Source: Cellulosilyticum sp. I15G10I2
GTDB taxonomy: Bacteria; Bacillota; Clostridia; Lachnospirales; Cellulosilyticaceae
Length of the DNA stretch: 64,000 nt
NCBI RefSeq assembly: GCF_900095725.1
Contig: NZ_FMMP01000006.1
Span: 558,001 to 622,000 of the forward strand
Reading direction: 5' to 3'
Each line of letters begins with the position of its first letter. Positions within the stretch are counted from its first letter, which is position 1. The notes beneath the pieces are model-generated. The model worked only from the letters and a program-made list of their open reading frames with translations. It searched no databases and was not told the DNA's origin. Below are positions 26,750 to 35,806 of the stretch, in pieces. The position numbers were made by a program, and so were the translations under genes.

Positions 26750-29700
26750 ATGTATCTAGATAGGATAGAGATACATGGCTTTAAATCATTTGGGAATGCC
26801 ATAAAGATTAATGTGCCCAAGGGTATTACAGGGGTTATTGGACCAAATGGTAGTGGAAAAAGTAATGTTGCAGATGCTATTAGATGGGTACTTGGAGAGC
26901 AAAGTGCCAAAAGTTTACGTGGCAGTAAAATGGAAGATATTATATTTGCGGGAACGGAAAAGCGAAAGTCCTTAGGATATGCTGAAGTAGCTATGCATAT
27001 TAAAAATGATGATGAAGCAATGTCTATTGATTACAGAGAAGTAAATATTAAAAGGAGAGTATACCGTTCGGGTGAAAGTGAGTATTTTATTAACGGCAGT
27101 TCGTGTAGGTTAAAAGATGTACAGGAATTATTCATGGACACTGGAGTTGGGAAAGAGGGTTACTCGATTATTGGACAAGGGCAAATAGACAGAGTACTTA
27201 GCTCCAAACCAGAAGAAAGAAGAACACTGTTTGAAGAAGCGGCAGGAATCTATAAATATAAAATAAGACGTTTAGAAGCTGAAAAAAAACTCGATAAGCA
27301 AAGAGAGAACTTGACACGTATTAATGATATTATTGTTGAAATTGCATCAAGGCTTGACCCGCTGGCACTAGAGGCAGAGAAAACTCAAGAGTATCTTCAG
27401 CTTAAAGAAAAGCTTAAGCAAGTTGAAATAAATCTTTTTATTAATGAAATTGACAGGCTGGAGAAAGAATTAAAAAAATTATCAGAAGATATTTCAAATG
27501 TTGGAGTTCAGATTAGTGAAATTAGTGTAAATAGGCAGCAACTTACAGAAAAAAATTCTTTATACAAACAGCAAAAAAATGAGTTATTTAGTGCCATAGA
27601 AGAACTTGTAAGTCATGCGTCAGAGTTTGATAAGGAACAAGAGAAAAAACATAGCCAAATAGAAATAAATTCTGAAAAAGTTATTAATATTGAAAAACTT
27701 CTGGCGCAAATTGAAAAAGATAAGAGTAATACGCAAACTGATAATCAAAATAAATTAGATAAACTTAATTTGCTTCAGTCTAAAAAGATTGGGTTTGAAA
27801 TAGAAAAAGCATCACGACAAAATATGATAACAGAAGAAATACAGCAGTTGGATGAAGTATCTAAATTATTAGCTGCAATTGAAGAAAGTATGGATGCGTC
27901 TAAACAAGAACTATATAATAAAATAAGAGAAATTGACTTATTAAAAGCGCAAATTCAAAATAACGATGAGCTAGAAGCACAGCAAGAGTATCGTATTTTA
28001 CAAATGTCAGAACATATAGCAAGTTTAAACAGCGAAATTCAACATCAAGAGGTTGCTGTTAAGGTACTTGAGAAAAATAAAATAGAAATTAAACTGCAGT
28101 TAGAAAAAAATGAAGAAGTATTAGGGCAAATAGAGCAGCATAAAAACGAACTTATAGAGACTAAAGCTGTTCAAGAAAAGGCCCTGGTAACAGTGCGTCA
28201 AAACTATGTACAAGCCGAAAGACAATTAAAATGGTTAGAGCAGATTAAAGAAGATCACGAGGGATACTATGGTAGTGTAAAACAGGTTTTAAAGATAACC
28301 AGTTCAGAACCGTCAAAGTGGCAGGGCGTGGTAGGTGTAGTAGGAGAATTATTAGAAGTACCAAAGGAATATGAGACAGCTATTGTTACTGCATTAGGTG
28401 CTTCTATTCAATACATAGTTACAAAAACAGAAGAAGATGCAAAGGATATGATTTCACTCATGAAAAAAAGAGGGATTTCGAGAGCAACGTTTCTTCCTAA
28501 AGATACTGTAACTAAGTCAGCCCCTATTAAAGATACAGGTATTTTTAATGAACAAGGGTTTTTAGGTCTAGGAAGTGATGTCATATCCTATGATCTATTG
28601 TACAGTGGTATTATCTCATCGTTATTAGGCAGAATTATTATAGTGGATAATATAAAAAATGCATCACAAATAGCTAAGAAGTATCATTATAAGTATAAAC
28701 TAGTTACATTAGATGGAGAAGTATTTAATAGTGGAGGTTCACTTAGTGGAGGAAGCGTAAAAAACCAAAGTAATAATATATTTTCTCGTAATAGAGAAAT
28801 GAAAGATCTAAAGCAAAAGATAGTTCAGTATAATTTTGAGATAGGGCAGTTAGAAGAATCATTAACCTTTTTAAATGAAAAATTAAAAACTGTTTATGAA
28901 AAATGGGATGGTATTCATAATATAACATCAAATTTGGAAAATCAACAAAAAGATATTGCACTTGAATTTGAAAAGCTTGTTCAAACAATAAAACTTAAGA
29001 AAAATACGCAGCTACAGATTATAACAGAAAAAAACACACTGGAAGATGCTTTAGATGCGTTAAAAATAGGTAAACAAAGGATAAAGGATAAGTTAGAAGT
29101 ATTAGAAGAAAATATAAGTGATGATAAAAGCTCAATACTAATACTAGAAGAACAGCTTATTCATATTAAAGAAGAAAAAGAGCAAATTACAAGGGATTTG
29201 ACGCAAAGAAAAATTGAATTATCAACAACTGAACAGAATCTTATCCATATTAGTGAGCAGGTCCAAGAACTTAAAAATATGCTTGATAACCAAGATGAAA
29301 AATATAGTCAAATAGAAAAGACAATTAAGGACTATCTCAGAGAGAAAGAAATTTTGTTAGACAATAATAAACTAATCAAACAAGAAATTGGTGTATTAGA
29401 GGAAAAAATATTAGAGTGTCATATAAAACGTAAAGAATATGATGCGAGGAAGATTATTCTTGAAAATGAAGAAATAGAAATAGAAGAAGCAGCAGCAAAA
29501 TCTTTAGAGCAACTTGATAGTTTAAAAGAAGAGAAATATCGGTTGGAAAATAAGAAGCAAAGTTTAGAGATACAAAAGCAAAGTTGGGGCAATACAATGT
29601 GGGAACAATATGAAATGACCTACAATAACAGTCTTAGCTATAAAAAAGATCTCGGAAATACTTCAGAACTAAAAAAATATGTGGCAGATATTAAAGCAAA

Positions 29701-30340
29701 GGTAAGACAAATTGGTCATGTTAATGTTAACGCAGTTGAAGAATACAGTGAGACAAAAACGCGGTATGAATTTTTGAGTTCACAAAAAGAAGATATTGAA
29801 AGGGCAGAAATTGCGCTGCTTGAGATGATTAAAAGTTTAACCCTTAAGATGCAGGACATCTTTAAGGAGCAGTTTGAAAAGATTGCTTTTAATTTTACGC
29901 AAGTTTTTAGAGAGTTATTTGGAGGAGGCGAAGCCTACTTGCAGTTTAGTGATACAAGTAATATTTTGGAATCAGGGATTGAAATTATCGCTAAACCTCC
30001 AGGTAAAAAATTGCAGAATATGAGTTTGCTCTCAGGGGGAGAAAGAACATTAACTGCTATTTCATTGCTTTTTGGTATTTTAAAATTAAAACCTTCACCA
30101 TTTTGTGTGCTAGATGAGATCGAATCTGCATTAGACGATGCCAACGTTTTACGCTTTGCAGAATATCTTCACCGACTTTCAGATGAGACACAGTTTATTG
30201 TGATTACACATAGAAAAGGGACTATGGAAAGAGCACATACATTATATGGGGTGACAATGCAAGAAAGAGGTGTTTCCACAGTATTATCGATTCAACTAGA
30301 AGATGCAACGGCATACTTAGACCAAAAGAAAACAAGCTAG
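26750..30340 (+). CDS. smc: chromosome segregation protein SMC
   Basis: Condensin ATPase that loops and segregates chromosomal DNA together with ScpA and ScpB (both encoded at 61.7-63 kb). The 1196 residues show Walker A GPNGSGKSN at 31-39, two long coiled coils, a hinge domain at roughly 505-680 containing the GGSLSGG segment, the ABC signature LSGGERTLTAIS and Walker B CVLDEIESALDD near the C-terminus. Full length and intact. Confidence 0.98.
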   Translation: MYLDRIEIHGFKSFGNAIKINVPKGITGVIGPNGSGKSNVADAIRWVLGEQSAKSLRGSKMEDIIFAGTEKRKSLGYAEVAMHIKNDDEAMSIDYREVNIKRRVYRSGESEYFINGSSCRLKDVQELFMDTGVGKEGYSIIGQGQIDRVLSSKPEERRTLFEEAAGIYKYKIRRLEAEKKLDKQRENLTRINDIIVEIASRLDPLALEAEKTQEYLQLKEKLKQVEINLFINEIDRLEKELKKLSEDISNVGVQISEISVNRQQLTEKNSLYKQQKNELFSAIEELVSHASEFDKEQEKKHSQIEINSEKVINIEKLLAQIEKDKSNTQTDNQNKLDKLNLLQSKKIGFEIEKASRQNMITEEIQQLDEVSKLLAAIEESMDASKQELYNKIREIDLLKAQIQNNDELEAQQEYRILQMSEHIASLNSEIQHQEVAVKVLEKNKIEIKLQLEKNEEVLGQIEQHKNELIETKAVQEKALVTVRQNYVQAERQLKWLEQIKEDHEGYYGSVKQVLKITSSEPSKWQGVVGVVGELLEVPKEYETAIVTALGASIQYIVTKTEEDAKDMISLMKKRGISRATFLPKDTVTKSAPIKDTGIFNEQGFLGLGSDVISYDLLYSGIISSLLGRIIIVDNIKNASQIAKKYHYKYKLVTLDGEVFNSGGSLSGGSVKNQSNNIFSRNREMKDLKQKIVQYNFEIGQLEESLTFLNEKLKTVYEKWDGIHNITSNLENQQKDIALEFEKLVQTIKLKKNTQLQIITEKNTLEDALDALKIGKQRIKDKLEVLEENISDDKSSILILEEQLIHIKEEKEQITRDLTQRKIELSTTEQNLIHISEQVQELKNMLDNQDEKYSQIEKTIKDYLREKEILLDNNKLIKQEIGVLEEKILECHIKRKEYDARKIILENEEIEIEEAAAKSLEQLDSLKEEKYRLENKKQSLEIQKQSWGNTMWEQYEMTYNNSLSYKKDLGNTSELKKYVADIKAKVRQIGHVNVNAVEEYSETKTRYEFLSSQKEDIERAEIALLEMIKSLTLKMQDIFKEQFEKIAFNFTQVFRELFGGGEAYLQFSDTSNILESGIEIIAKPPGKKLQNMSLLSGGERTLTAISLLFGILKLKPSPFCVLDEIESALDDANVLRFAEYLHRLSDETQFIVITHRKGTMERAHTLYGVTMQERGVSTVLSIQLEDATAYLDQKKTS

Positions 30341-30351
30341 GAGGAAAATAC

Positions 30352-31482
30352 GTGAGTATTTTTAAAAAGATTTTTAAAAAAGAAGATAGGAAGAAGGAGA
30401 AACGAGAAATCCTTCAGAATACTGGAGAAGAAATTGAAAAACCAGAAGAAATAAAAGAGCAAAACGAAGAGCAAGATAAAGAACAAGATAAAGAACAAGA
30501 TAAAGAACAAGATAAAGATCTAGAAGTGGCAGAGAGTAATGGGTTTGTTAAAGACGTGAAAAAAGATGGTTTTATTAAAAAGCTTTTTTCAGGGCTTAGC
30601 AAAACGAGAGATCATATTTTAAAAGGTGTAGATGAGGTACTTGGGGCTTTTAAGCAGATAGATGAAGAGCTCTATGAGGAACTCGAAGAAGTACTTATTA
30701 TGGCAGATTTTGGTGTAGAAACAACCTTGAAAATTATGGAAGAACTTAAACAAACTGTTAAACAAAAAAGACTCACTGAACCCGCTGAACTTAAAGAAGC
30801 TTTACAGGATATCATTACGCAGTTACTTATTAAAGAGCCTTCTGACGAAATTTTAAGAAGCGAGGAACCAAGTGTAATATTAGTTATTGGCGTAAATGGA
30901 GCAGGAAAAACTACCAGTATAGGGAAATTAGCTCATTTGTTTAAGCAAAACCATAAAAAGGTATTATTAGCTGCTGCAGATACATTTAGAGCGGCGGCTA
31001 TTGAACAATTACAAATATGGGCTAATAGAGCGAGTGTTGAACTTATAAAACATGAAGAAGGATCTGACGCGGCAGCAGTAGTTTTTGATGCAATTTCGGC
31101 AGCTAAGTCGCGAAAAAGTGATGTACTCATCTGTGATACGGCTGGAAGACTTCAAAATAAAACAAATCTTATGAAAGAACTTGAAAAAATATCTCGTATT
31201 ATAGAAAGAGAATATCCAGAAGCACAAAAAGAAATTTTAATTGTTTTAGATGCAACAACTGGACAAAACGCACTTCAACAAGTTAAACTTTTTAAAGAAG
31301 TTGCCAATATTAATGGCATTATTTTAACAAAGTTAGATGGAACTGCAAAAGGTGGCGCTATAGTAGCTATTCATTCGTTGCTTAAAGTACCTGTAAAATA
31401 TATTGGCGTAGGGGAAACAATAGAAGATCTGCAACCATTTGATGCACAAGCTTTTGCAAAGGCTTTATTTAAAAGTGAATAA
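30352..31482 (+). CDS. ftsY: signal recognition particle receptor FtsY
   Basis: Membrane-associated SRP GTPase that receives Ffh-ribosome complexes. The 376 residues have a lysine-rich start, an acidic, low-complexity A region (about 20-65) with four EQDK repeats, an N domain, and the G domain with GVNGAGKTTSIGKLA, DTFRAAAIEQL, DTAGR and TKLDGTAKGG. The start is GTG 30352 after AGGAGG. The repeat tract is in frame and does not disrupt the enzyme. Confidence 0.97.
   Translation: MSIFKKIFKKEDRKKEKREILQNTGEEIEKPEEIKEQNEEQDKEQDKEQDKEQDKDLEVAESNGFVKDVKKDGFIKKLFSGLSKTRDHILKGVDEVLGAFKQIDEELYEELEEVLIMADFGVETTLKIMEELKQTVKQKRLTEPAELKEALQDIITQLLIKEPSDEILRSEEPSVILVIGVNGAGKTTSIGKLAHLFKQNHKKVLLAAADTFRAAAIEQLQIWANRASVELIKHEEGSDAAAVVFDAISAAKSRKSDVLICDTAGRLQNKTNLMKELEKISRIIEREYPEAQKEILIVLDATTGQNALQQVKLFKEVANINGIILTKLDGTAKGGAIVAIHSLLKVPVKYIGVGETIEDLQPFDAQAFAKALFKSE
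30469..30516 (+). repeat. four tandem 12-base repeats inside ftsY
   Basis: Four copies of GARCAAGATAAA, three of them identical, encode EQDK four times in the acidic linker. The unit is a multiple of three, so copy-number change would keep the frame. Confidence 0.9.
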
Positions 31483-31500
31483 TTATTTTTCAAATAAAGG

Positions 31501-31529
31501 TTGACAAACAACAAGGTTTTCATTATAAT
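31501..31529 (+). promoter_or_regulatory. perfect-consensus sigma-A promoter for ylxM-ffh
   Basis: TTGACA at 31501-31506, exactly 17 bases, TATAAT at 31524-31529. It lies in the ftsY-ylxM gap, 44 bases before the ylxM start. Confidence 0.9.
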
Positions 31530-31572
31530 TCATCTGTAAAGCAAAAAGGGCTGACAGTGGTTGAGGTGTAGC

Positions 31573-31923
31573 ATGGAAAAGTTTGTTGTGATAACTTACT
31601 TATTTGATTTTTATCAAGAGCTATTAACAAGTAAGCAGAAAGATTTACTTAAAGGATATTATTTTGAAAATTTTTCATTAGGAGAGTTATCGGACGAGCA
31701 CCAAATCAGTAGACAGAGTGTTTTCGACACAATTAAAAAAGCAGAACAGAAATTACTAGATTATGAGCAAAAGTTACATTTATTTTCAAAGCATCAAGAA
31801 GAACAGCTGACCTTAATAAAAATTAAGGAATTATGCGAAAATATTAAACATACGAATGCAGAAAATAATAATGAGATACAAGAGATCATTACACTAGTAG
31901 AGGGATTAATTAATACGATTTAG
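31573..31923 (+). CDS. ylxM: YlxM-family helix-turn-helix protein
   Basis: Small protein of 116 residues of the YlxM/p13 family, linked to the signal recognition particle by gene order and, in streptococci, by interaction with Ffh. A sigma-region-4-like helix-turn-helix is visible (SLGELSDEHQISRQSVFDTIKKAEQKL). The start is taken as ATG 31573, four bases after GAGGTG; TTG 31561 is possible. ffh begins 12 bases after the stop. Confidence 0.9.
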   Translation: MEKFVVITYLFDFYQELLTSKQKDLLKGYYFENFSLGELSDEHQISRQSVFDTIKKAEQKLLDYEQKLHLFSKHQEEQLTLIKIKELCENIKHTNAENNNEIQEIITLVEGLINTI

Positions 31924-31935
31924 GAGGACTTTTAC

Positions 31936-33270
31936 ATGCCCTTTGATCAATTATCATCTAAACTGCAAGATGTTTTTAAACAATTAAAAGGTAAGGGTAA
32001 ATTAACAGATAAGGATGTTAAACTTGCCTTAAGAGAGGTTAAATTAGCACTCCTTGAAGCTGATGTTAACTTTAAGGTTGTAAAAACCTTTATAAAAACA
32101 ATAGAAGAACGTTCCATAGGTCAAGAGGTTATGGAAAGCTTAACGCCAGGCCAACAAGTTATTAAAATTGTAAACGATGAACTTGTTAACTTGATGGGAA
32201 CTACTCAAAGTAAAATTTCATTTTCACCTAGAGGGATTACAACTATCATGATGGTTGGACTACAAGGGGCTGGTAAGACGACGACAAGTGCAAAACTTGC
32301 ATCACTTATTAAATCTCAAGGAAAAAGACCTCTTCTTATAGCTTGTGACATTTATAGACCAGCAGCCATAGAACAGCTGATTAAAGTTGGTAAACAAGTT
32401 AATGTACCAGTTTTTTCATTAGGAATAGATACAAATCCAGTAGACATAGCTAAAGCAGGAATCGACTATGCCAAAGAAAACAATTTAGATGTTGTTTTAA
32501 TTGATACGGCAGGGAGACTTCATATTGATGAAGTACTAATGGATGAATTAAAAAATATTAAAAAAGAAGTTAAACCTCAAGAAATACTACTTGTTGTAGA
32601 TGCAATGACTGGACAAGATGCAGTTAACGTTGCAGAGTCATTTGATAAAGACCTTGGTCTTGATGGGGTTGTCATGACGAAACTGGATGGGGATAGCAGA
32701 GGCGGTGCAGCGCTATCTATTAAGGCTGTTACTAACAAACCTATTAAATATGTAGGGATGGGAGAAAAACTTGGGGATTTAGAATCTTTTCACCCAGACC
32801 GTATTGCATCACGCATATTGGGTATGGGAGATGTTTTAACACTTATAGAAAAAGCTCAGCAAAATATAGATGAAAAGAAAGCTAAAGAATTAGAAGCCAA
32901 GTTCAGAAAAGCTGAATTTAATTTTGAAGACTTTTTAGATCAGATGCAGCAAGTTAAGAATATGGGACCTATCAGTCAACTTGTAGGAATGATTCCAGGG
33001 CTGAATACAGCAAAGCTCGGTGATATACAAATAGATGACAAACAAATGGCACATATAGAAGCAATTATATTATCTATGACAAAAGCAGAGAGATTAAATC
33101 CAAGTCTTTTGAATATGTCTAGAAAAAAAAGAATTGCAAAAGGCTCAGGAAGAGATATGCAAGAAGTTAACAGACTGATTAAACAATTTGAGCAAATGCA
33201 GGTCGTTATGAAACAGTTTTCAGGAGCTATGAAAGGCAAAAAAGGCAAATTAAAATTTCCTTTTATGTAA
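31936..33270 (+). CDS. ffh: signal recognition particle protein Ffh
   Basis: SRP54 homologue that binds signal sequences and 4.5S/6S RNA and docks on FtsY. The 444 residues comprise the N domain, G domain with GLQGAGKTT from 108, DTAGRLH and [10 protein letters not shown], and a methionine-rich M domain with the RNA-binding region [17 protein letters not shown] precedes the ATG. It is followed by rpsP after 32 bases. Confidence 0.98.
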   Translation: MPFDQLSSKLQDVFKQLKGKGKLTDKDVKLALREVKLALLEADVNFKVVKTFIKTIEERSIGQEVMESLTPGQQVIKIVNDELVNLMGTTQSKISFSPRGITTIMMVGLQGAGKTTTSAKLASLIKSQGKRPLLIACDIYRPAAIEQLIKVGKQVNVPVFSLGIDTNPVDIAKAGIDYAKENNLDVVLIDTAGRLHIDEVLMDELKNIKKEVKPQEILLVVDAMTGQDAVNVAESFDKDLGLDGVVMTKLDGDSRGGAALSIKAVTNKPIKYVGMGEKLGDLESFHPDRIASRILGMGDVLTLIEKAQQNIDEKKAKELEAKFRKAEFNFEDFLDQMQQVKNMGPISQLVGMIPGLNTAKLGDIQIDDKQMAHIEAIILSMTKAERLNPSLLNMSRKKRIAKGSGRDMQEVNRLIKQFEQMQVVMKQFSGAMKGKKGKLKFPFM

Positions 33271-33302
33271 ATAAATATTATTTTACCAAGGAGGTGAAAA
33301 AC

Positions 33303-33548
33303 ATGGCAGTAAAGATCCGTTTAAAAAGAATGGGGCAAAAAAAGTCTCCTTTCTATAGAATAGTGGTTGCAGATTCTCGTTCACCAAGAGATGGACGTTT
33401 TATTGAAGAATTAGGTTTCTACAATCCTTGTCGCGAACCTAATGAATTAAGCATCAATCAAGAAGCGGCACAAAAATGGTTGGGAAATGGTGCACAACCT
33501 ACTGATACAGTAAAAGACTTATTTAAAAAAGCAGGTATTCAAATGTAA
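33303..33548 (+). CDS. rpsP: 30S ribosomal protein S16
   Basis: Ribosomal protein of 81 residues, starting [19 protein letters not shown], the invariant S16 N-terminus. AAGGAGGTG lies before ATG 33303; three upstream in-frame codons are not used. It is the first gene of the classical rpsP-KH-rimM-trmD-rplS block. Confidence 0.97.
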   Translation: MAVKIRLKRMGQKKSPFYRIVVADSRSPRDGRFIEELGFYNPCREPNELSINQEAAQKWLGNGAQPTDTVKDLFKKAGIQM

Positions 33549-33571
33549 TTCCTTTTGGAGGAGGTAATCCG

Positions 33572-33802
33572 ATGAAAAATTTATTACAGACCATAGCTAA
33601 AGAGTTAGTTGATTATCCAGATCAAGTTTCAGTGTCAGAAAAAGAAGAAGAAGACAAAATTATTTTAGAGCTTAAAGTAGCCCCAGAAGATATGGGTAAA
33701 ATAATTGGTAAACAAGGAAGAATAGCTAAGTCTATTCGTACGATAGTCAAAGCTGCAACAGTTGGTGTAAGCAAAAAAGTTGTAATTGATATAGTTGAGT
33801 AG
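33572..33802 (+). CDS. khpA: KH-domain RNA-binding protein KhpA
   Basis: Single KH-domain protein of 76 residues with the RNA-binding loop GKIIGKQGRIAKSIR. In streptococci and clostridia KhpA acts with KhpB as a global RNA chaperone and affects cell division. GGAGG precedes the ATG. A hairpin overlaps its stop codon. Confidence 0.95.
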   Translation: MKNLLQTIAKELVDYPDQVSVSEKEEEDKIILELKVAPEDMGKIIGKQGRIAKSIRTIVKAATVGVSKKVVIDIVE

Positions 33803-33826
33803 GTTAGGGAGATTCCCTAACCTTTA
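33801..33826 (+). terminator. hairpin after khpA
   Basis: A 10-bp perfect stem (33801-33810 with 33814-33823) around GAT is followed by TTTAA only. It may be a weak terminator or an RNA-stabilising hairpin. Confidence 0.55.
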
Positions 33827-33856
33827 ACTATATACAAATAAAGGATACTTTATGAG

Positions 33857-33894
33857 ATTTCATAAGTTATGATTATTATCATAGCCTATGAAAT
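33857..33894 (+). other. long interrupted hairpin before rimM
   Basis: ATTTCATA and TATGAAAT form the outer stem; TATGAT-TATT-ATCATA forms the inner stem; AGT opposes GCC as a symmetrical internal loop. There is no T tract. It lies 35 bases before the rimM start and may be a structured leader; its function is unknown. Confidence 0.5.
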
Positions 33895-33928
33895 AATATA
33901 AATATTTGAAATAAAAAGGATGAGTAAT

Positions 33929-34441
33929 GTGGAAAAAATGTTTACAGTTGGAAAAATAGTAAATACACATGGCATTAAAGGCGAATTGAAGATTATTCCT
34001 ACGACCGACGACCCTAAACGATTTGAAAAATTAAAAGAGGTTTATATTGAGAGAAAAGAAATGCATCCTTATAAAATAGAAAGTATTCGTTACCATAAAA
34101 ATTTTGTATTGATGAAGTTCGAAGGCGTTAACTCATTAAATGATGCAGAGTTATTTAAAAATGCGAGTTTGAAAATTAACAGAGAAGATAGTTTGCCTCT
34201 TAAAAATGATGAATATTATATAAGTGATTTGTATGACTTAAAGGTCATTACACAAGAGGGACGGCTACTTGGAAGGCTAATAGATATTATTTATACAGGA
34301 AGTAATGACGTCTATGTTGTTAAGAATGAAGAAACAGAAAAAGAGTTACTTATTCCTGCTATTAAACAAGTGATTAAACAAGTTGATTTAACTGAAAGAA
34401 CAATGCATGTTGAACTTCTAGAAGGGTTAGAGGAGTTATGA
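33929..34441 (+). CDS. rimM: 16S rRNA-processing protein RimM
   Basis: Assembly factor for the 30S head, binding S19. The 170 residues start MEKMFTVGKIVNTHGIKGEL and end in a PRC-barrel domain (DLYDLKVITQEGRLLG, IYTGSNDVYVV). GTG 33929 is preferred because AAAGGA lies eight bases upstream; ATG 33920 overlaps that site and would add three residues. The stop overlaps the trmD start by four bases. Confidence 0.95.
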   Translation: MEKMFTVGKIVNTHGIKGELKIIPTTDDPKRFEKLKEVYIERKEMHPYKIESIRYHKNFVLMKFEGVNSLNDAELFKNASLKINREDSLPLKNDEYYISDLYDLKVITQEGRLLGRLIDIIYTGSNDVYVVKNEETEKELLIPAIKQVIKQVDLTERTMHVELLEGLEEL

Positions 34442-35199
34442 AATTAACAATAATGACTTTGTTTAAAGAAACAATAGATGCTATGTTGGCATATAGTATA
34501 GTTGGACGTGCAAAAAAAAACAATTATATAGCTATAGAAGCAGTGGATATTAGACCATTTGCAAATAATAAACACTTGCAAGTAGATGATTATCCGTATG
34601 GTGGAGGGGCTGGCATGCTTATGATGGCACAGCCTATTTATGATTGTTATCAGTTTATTAAGGAGAAAAGTACAGCGTCATCTAGACGTGTTATTTATGT
34701 CACGCCACAAGGGAAAGTATGGAATCAAAAAATGGCGGAGGAGTTCTCAAAAGAGGAAGAAATAGTTGTTTTATGCGGTCATTATGAGGGCGTAGATCAG
34801 CGAGTAATTGACGAAATAGTAACCGATGAAATATCAATTGGTGATTATGTACTTACAGGGGGAGAACTTGCAGCACTTGTTATAACAGATAGTATTATTA
34901 GGCTTATTCCTGGGGTTTTAGGTAAGGAGCAATCATTTGAGGAAGAGTCCTTTAGTGACGGTTTGCTTGAATACCCTCAATATACAAGACCTGCTGTATT
35001 TAGAGACAGGAAAGTACCAGATATTCTTCTATCAGGAAATCATCAGAAGATTGCAGCATACCGCAAGGAACAAGCGATAATCAATACATTTCATAAGAGG
35101 CCTGATTTACTAGAACTTGCTGATATTAATAAAAGTGAAAGACATTTCATCGATGACTATATAAAAAAACATTGCAAAAAAGGCCAAGATGTGCTATAA
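34438..35199 (+). CDS. trmD: tRNA (guanine-37-N1)-methyltransferase TrmD
   Basis: SPOUT methyltransferase that makes m1G37 and prevents +1 frameshifting. The 253 residues contain the SAM-binding trefoil-knot segments (YVTPQGKVWNQ, VLCGHYEGVDQRVID, ISIGDYVLTGGELAA) and DYPYGGGAGM. The ATGA overlap with rimM suggests coupling. The last bases of the gene carry a promoter for rplS. Confidence 0.97.
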   Translation: MKLTIMTLFKETIDAMLAYSIVGRAKKNNYIAIEAVDIRPFANNKHLQVDDYPYGGGAGMLMMAQPIYDCYQFIKEKSTASSRRVIYVTPQGKVWNQKMAEEFSKEEEIVVLCGHYEGVDQRVIDEIVTDEISIGDYVLTGGELAALVITDSIIRLIPGVLGKEQSFEEESFSDGLLEYPQYTRPAVFRDRKVPDILLSGNHQKIAAYRKEQAIINTFHKRPDLLELADINKSERHFIDDYIKKHCKKGQDVL

Positions 35200-35200
35200 T
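35172..35200 (+). promoter_or_regulatory. rplS promoter inside the end of trmD
   Basis: TTGCAA at 35172-35177, 17 bases, then an extended -10 TGCTATAAT ending at 35200. The TATAAT overlaps the trmD stop codon. Confidence 0.75.
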
Positions 35201-35204
35201 CCTT

Positions 35205-35253
35205 AGGTGTTATTACGGGTGGTCCTCTGTCATGTTATGTGTTAAGAACATCT
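35205..35253 (+). ncRNA. probable ribosomal protein L19 leader
   Basis: The transcript from the promoter just upstream would begin with AGGTGTT (35205-35211), which pairs with AACATCT (35247-35253) to close a structure containing ACGGGTGGTCCTCTGTCAT. Firmicutes rplS genes often have such a leader, thought to be autoregulatory. The assignment rests on position and the closing stem; no covariance test was possible. Confidence 0.5.
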
Positions 35254-35274
35254 TAGAAAAAAGGAGAATTGATG

Positions 35275-35622
35275 ATGAATCCAATTATTAAAGCAATTGA
35301 AAATGAACAACTTAAACCAGAGGTAGCTTCTTTTAATGTAGGAGATACAGTTCGTGTTTATGCAAAAATCAAAGAGGGTCAAAGAGAACGTATTCAAATG
35401 TTTGAAGGTATTGTCTTAAAAAGACAACATGGTGGTGTTCGTGAAACATTTACTGTAAGAAGAATGTCTTATGGTGTAGGTGTGGAAAAAACATGGGTAC
35501 TTCACTCACCTAATATTGAAAAAATTGAAGTAATACGTTTCGGTAAAGTAAGACGTGCTAAATTAAATTACCTACGTGATCGTGTTGGTAAAAATGCTAA
35601 AGTTAAAGAATTAATTAGATAA
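35275..35622 (+). CDS. rplS: 50S ribosomal protein L19
   Basis: Ribosomal protein at the subunit interface. The 115 residues include [20 protein letters not shown] and the conserved [19 protein letters not shown] 35275 is eight bases after AAGGAG; ATG 35272 and TTG 35269 are in-frame alternatives. It has its own promoter and leader and ends in a strong terminator. Confidence 0.97.
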   Translation: MNPIIKAIENEQLKPEVASFNVGDTVRVYAKIKEGQRERIQMFEGIVLKRQHGGVRETFTVRRMSYGVGVEKTWVLHSPNIEKIEVIRFGKVRRAKLNYLRDRVGKNAKVKELIR

Positions 35623-35656
35623 TAAAAAAAGGGACTTCAAGAGTCCTTTTTTTATT
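35621..35656 (+). terminator. intrinsic terminator after rplS
   Basis: An A-rich arm ending GGGACT pairs with AGTCC followed by T7 and ATTAT, loop TCAAG. It closes the ribosomal-protein/tRNA-modification block. The 150 bases after it, up to rbgA, hold nothing I can assign. Confidence 0.9.
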
Positions 35657-35806
35657 ATCTAATTAATGGTATATCATCAAGTTTTATAGTAGAATAAAAG
35701 TTAAGAGGATATAAAACATACGCATAGAATGCTTTTAAAACAAACACACTATACATCAGCATTAAAATGATAGAAAAAATTAAAATAAGAATATAAAGGT
35801 GAAAAA

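Noticed and set aside
30469-30516. Tandem repeats considered as a small CRISPR-like array
   Set aside because: Units are directly adjacent without spacers and encode EQDK in frame within ftsY.
35657-35806. 150-base gap between rplS and rbgA examined for RNA or small genes
   Set aside because: AT-rich, no ORF with a ribosome site, no stable hairpin; a CATAGAAT resembling a sigma-E -10 has no matching -35.
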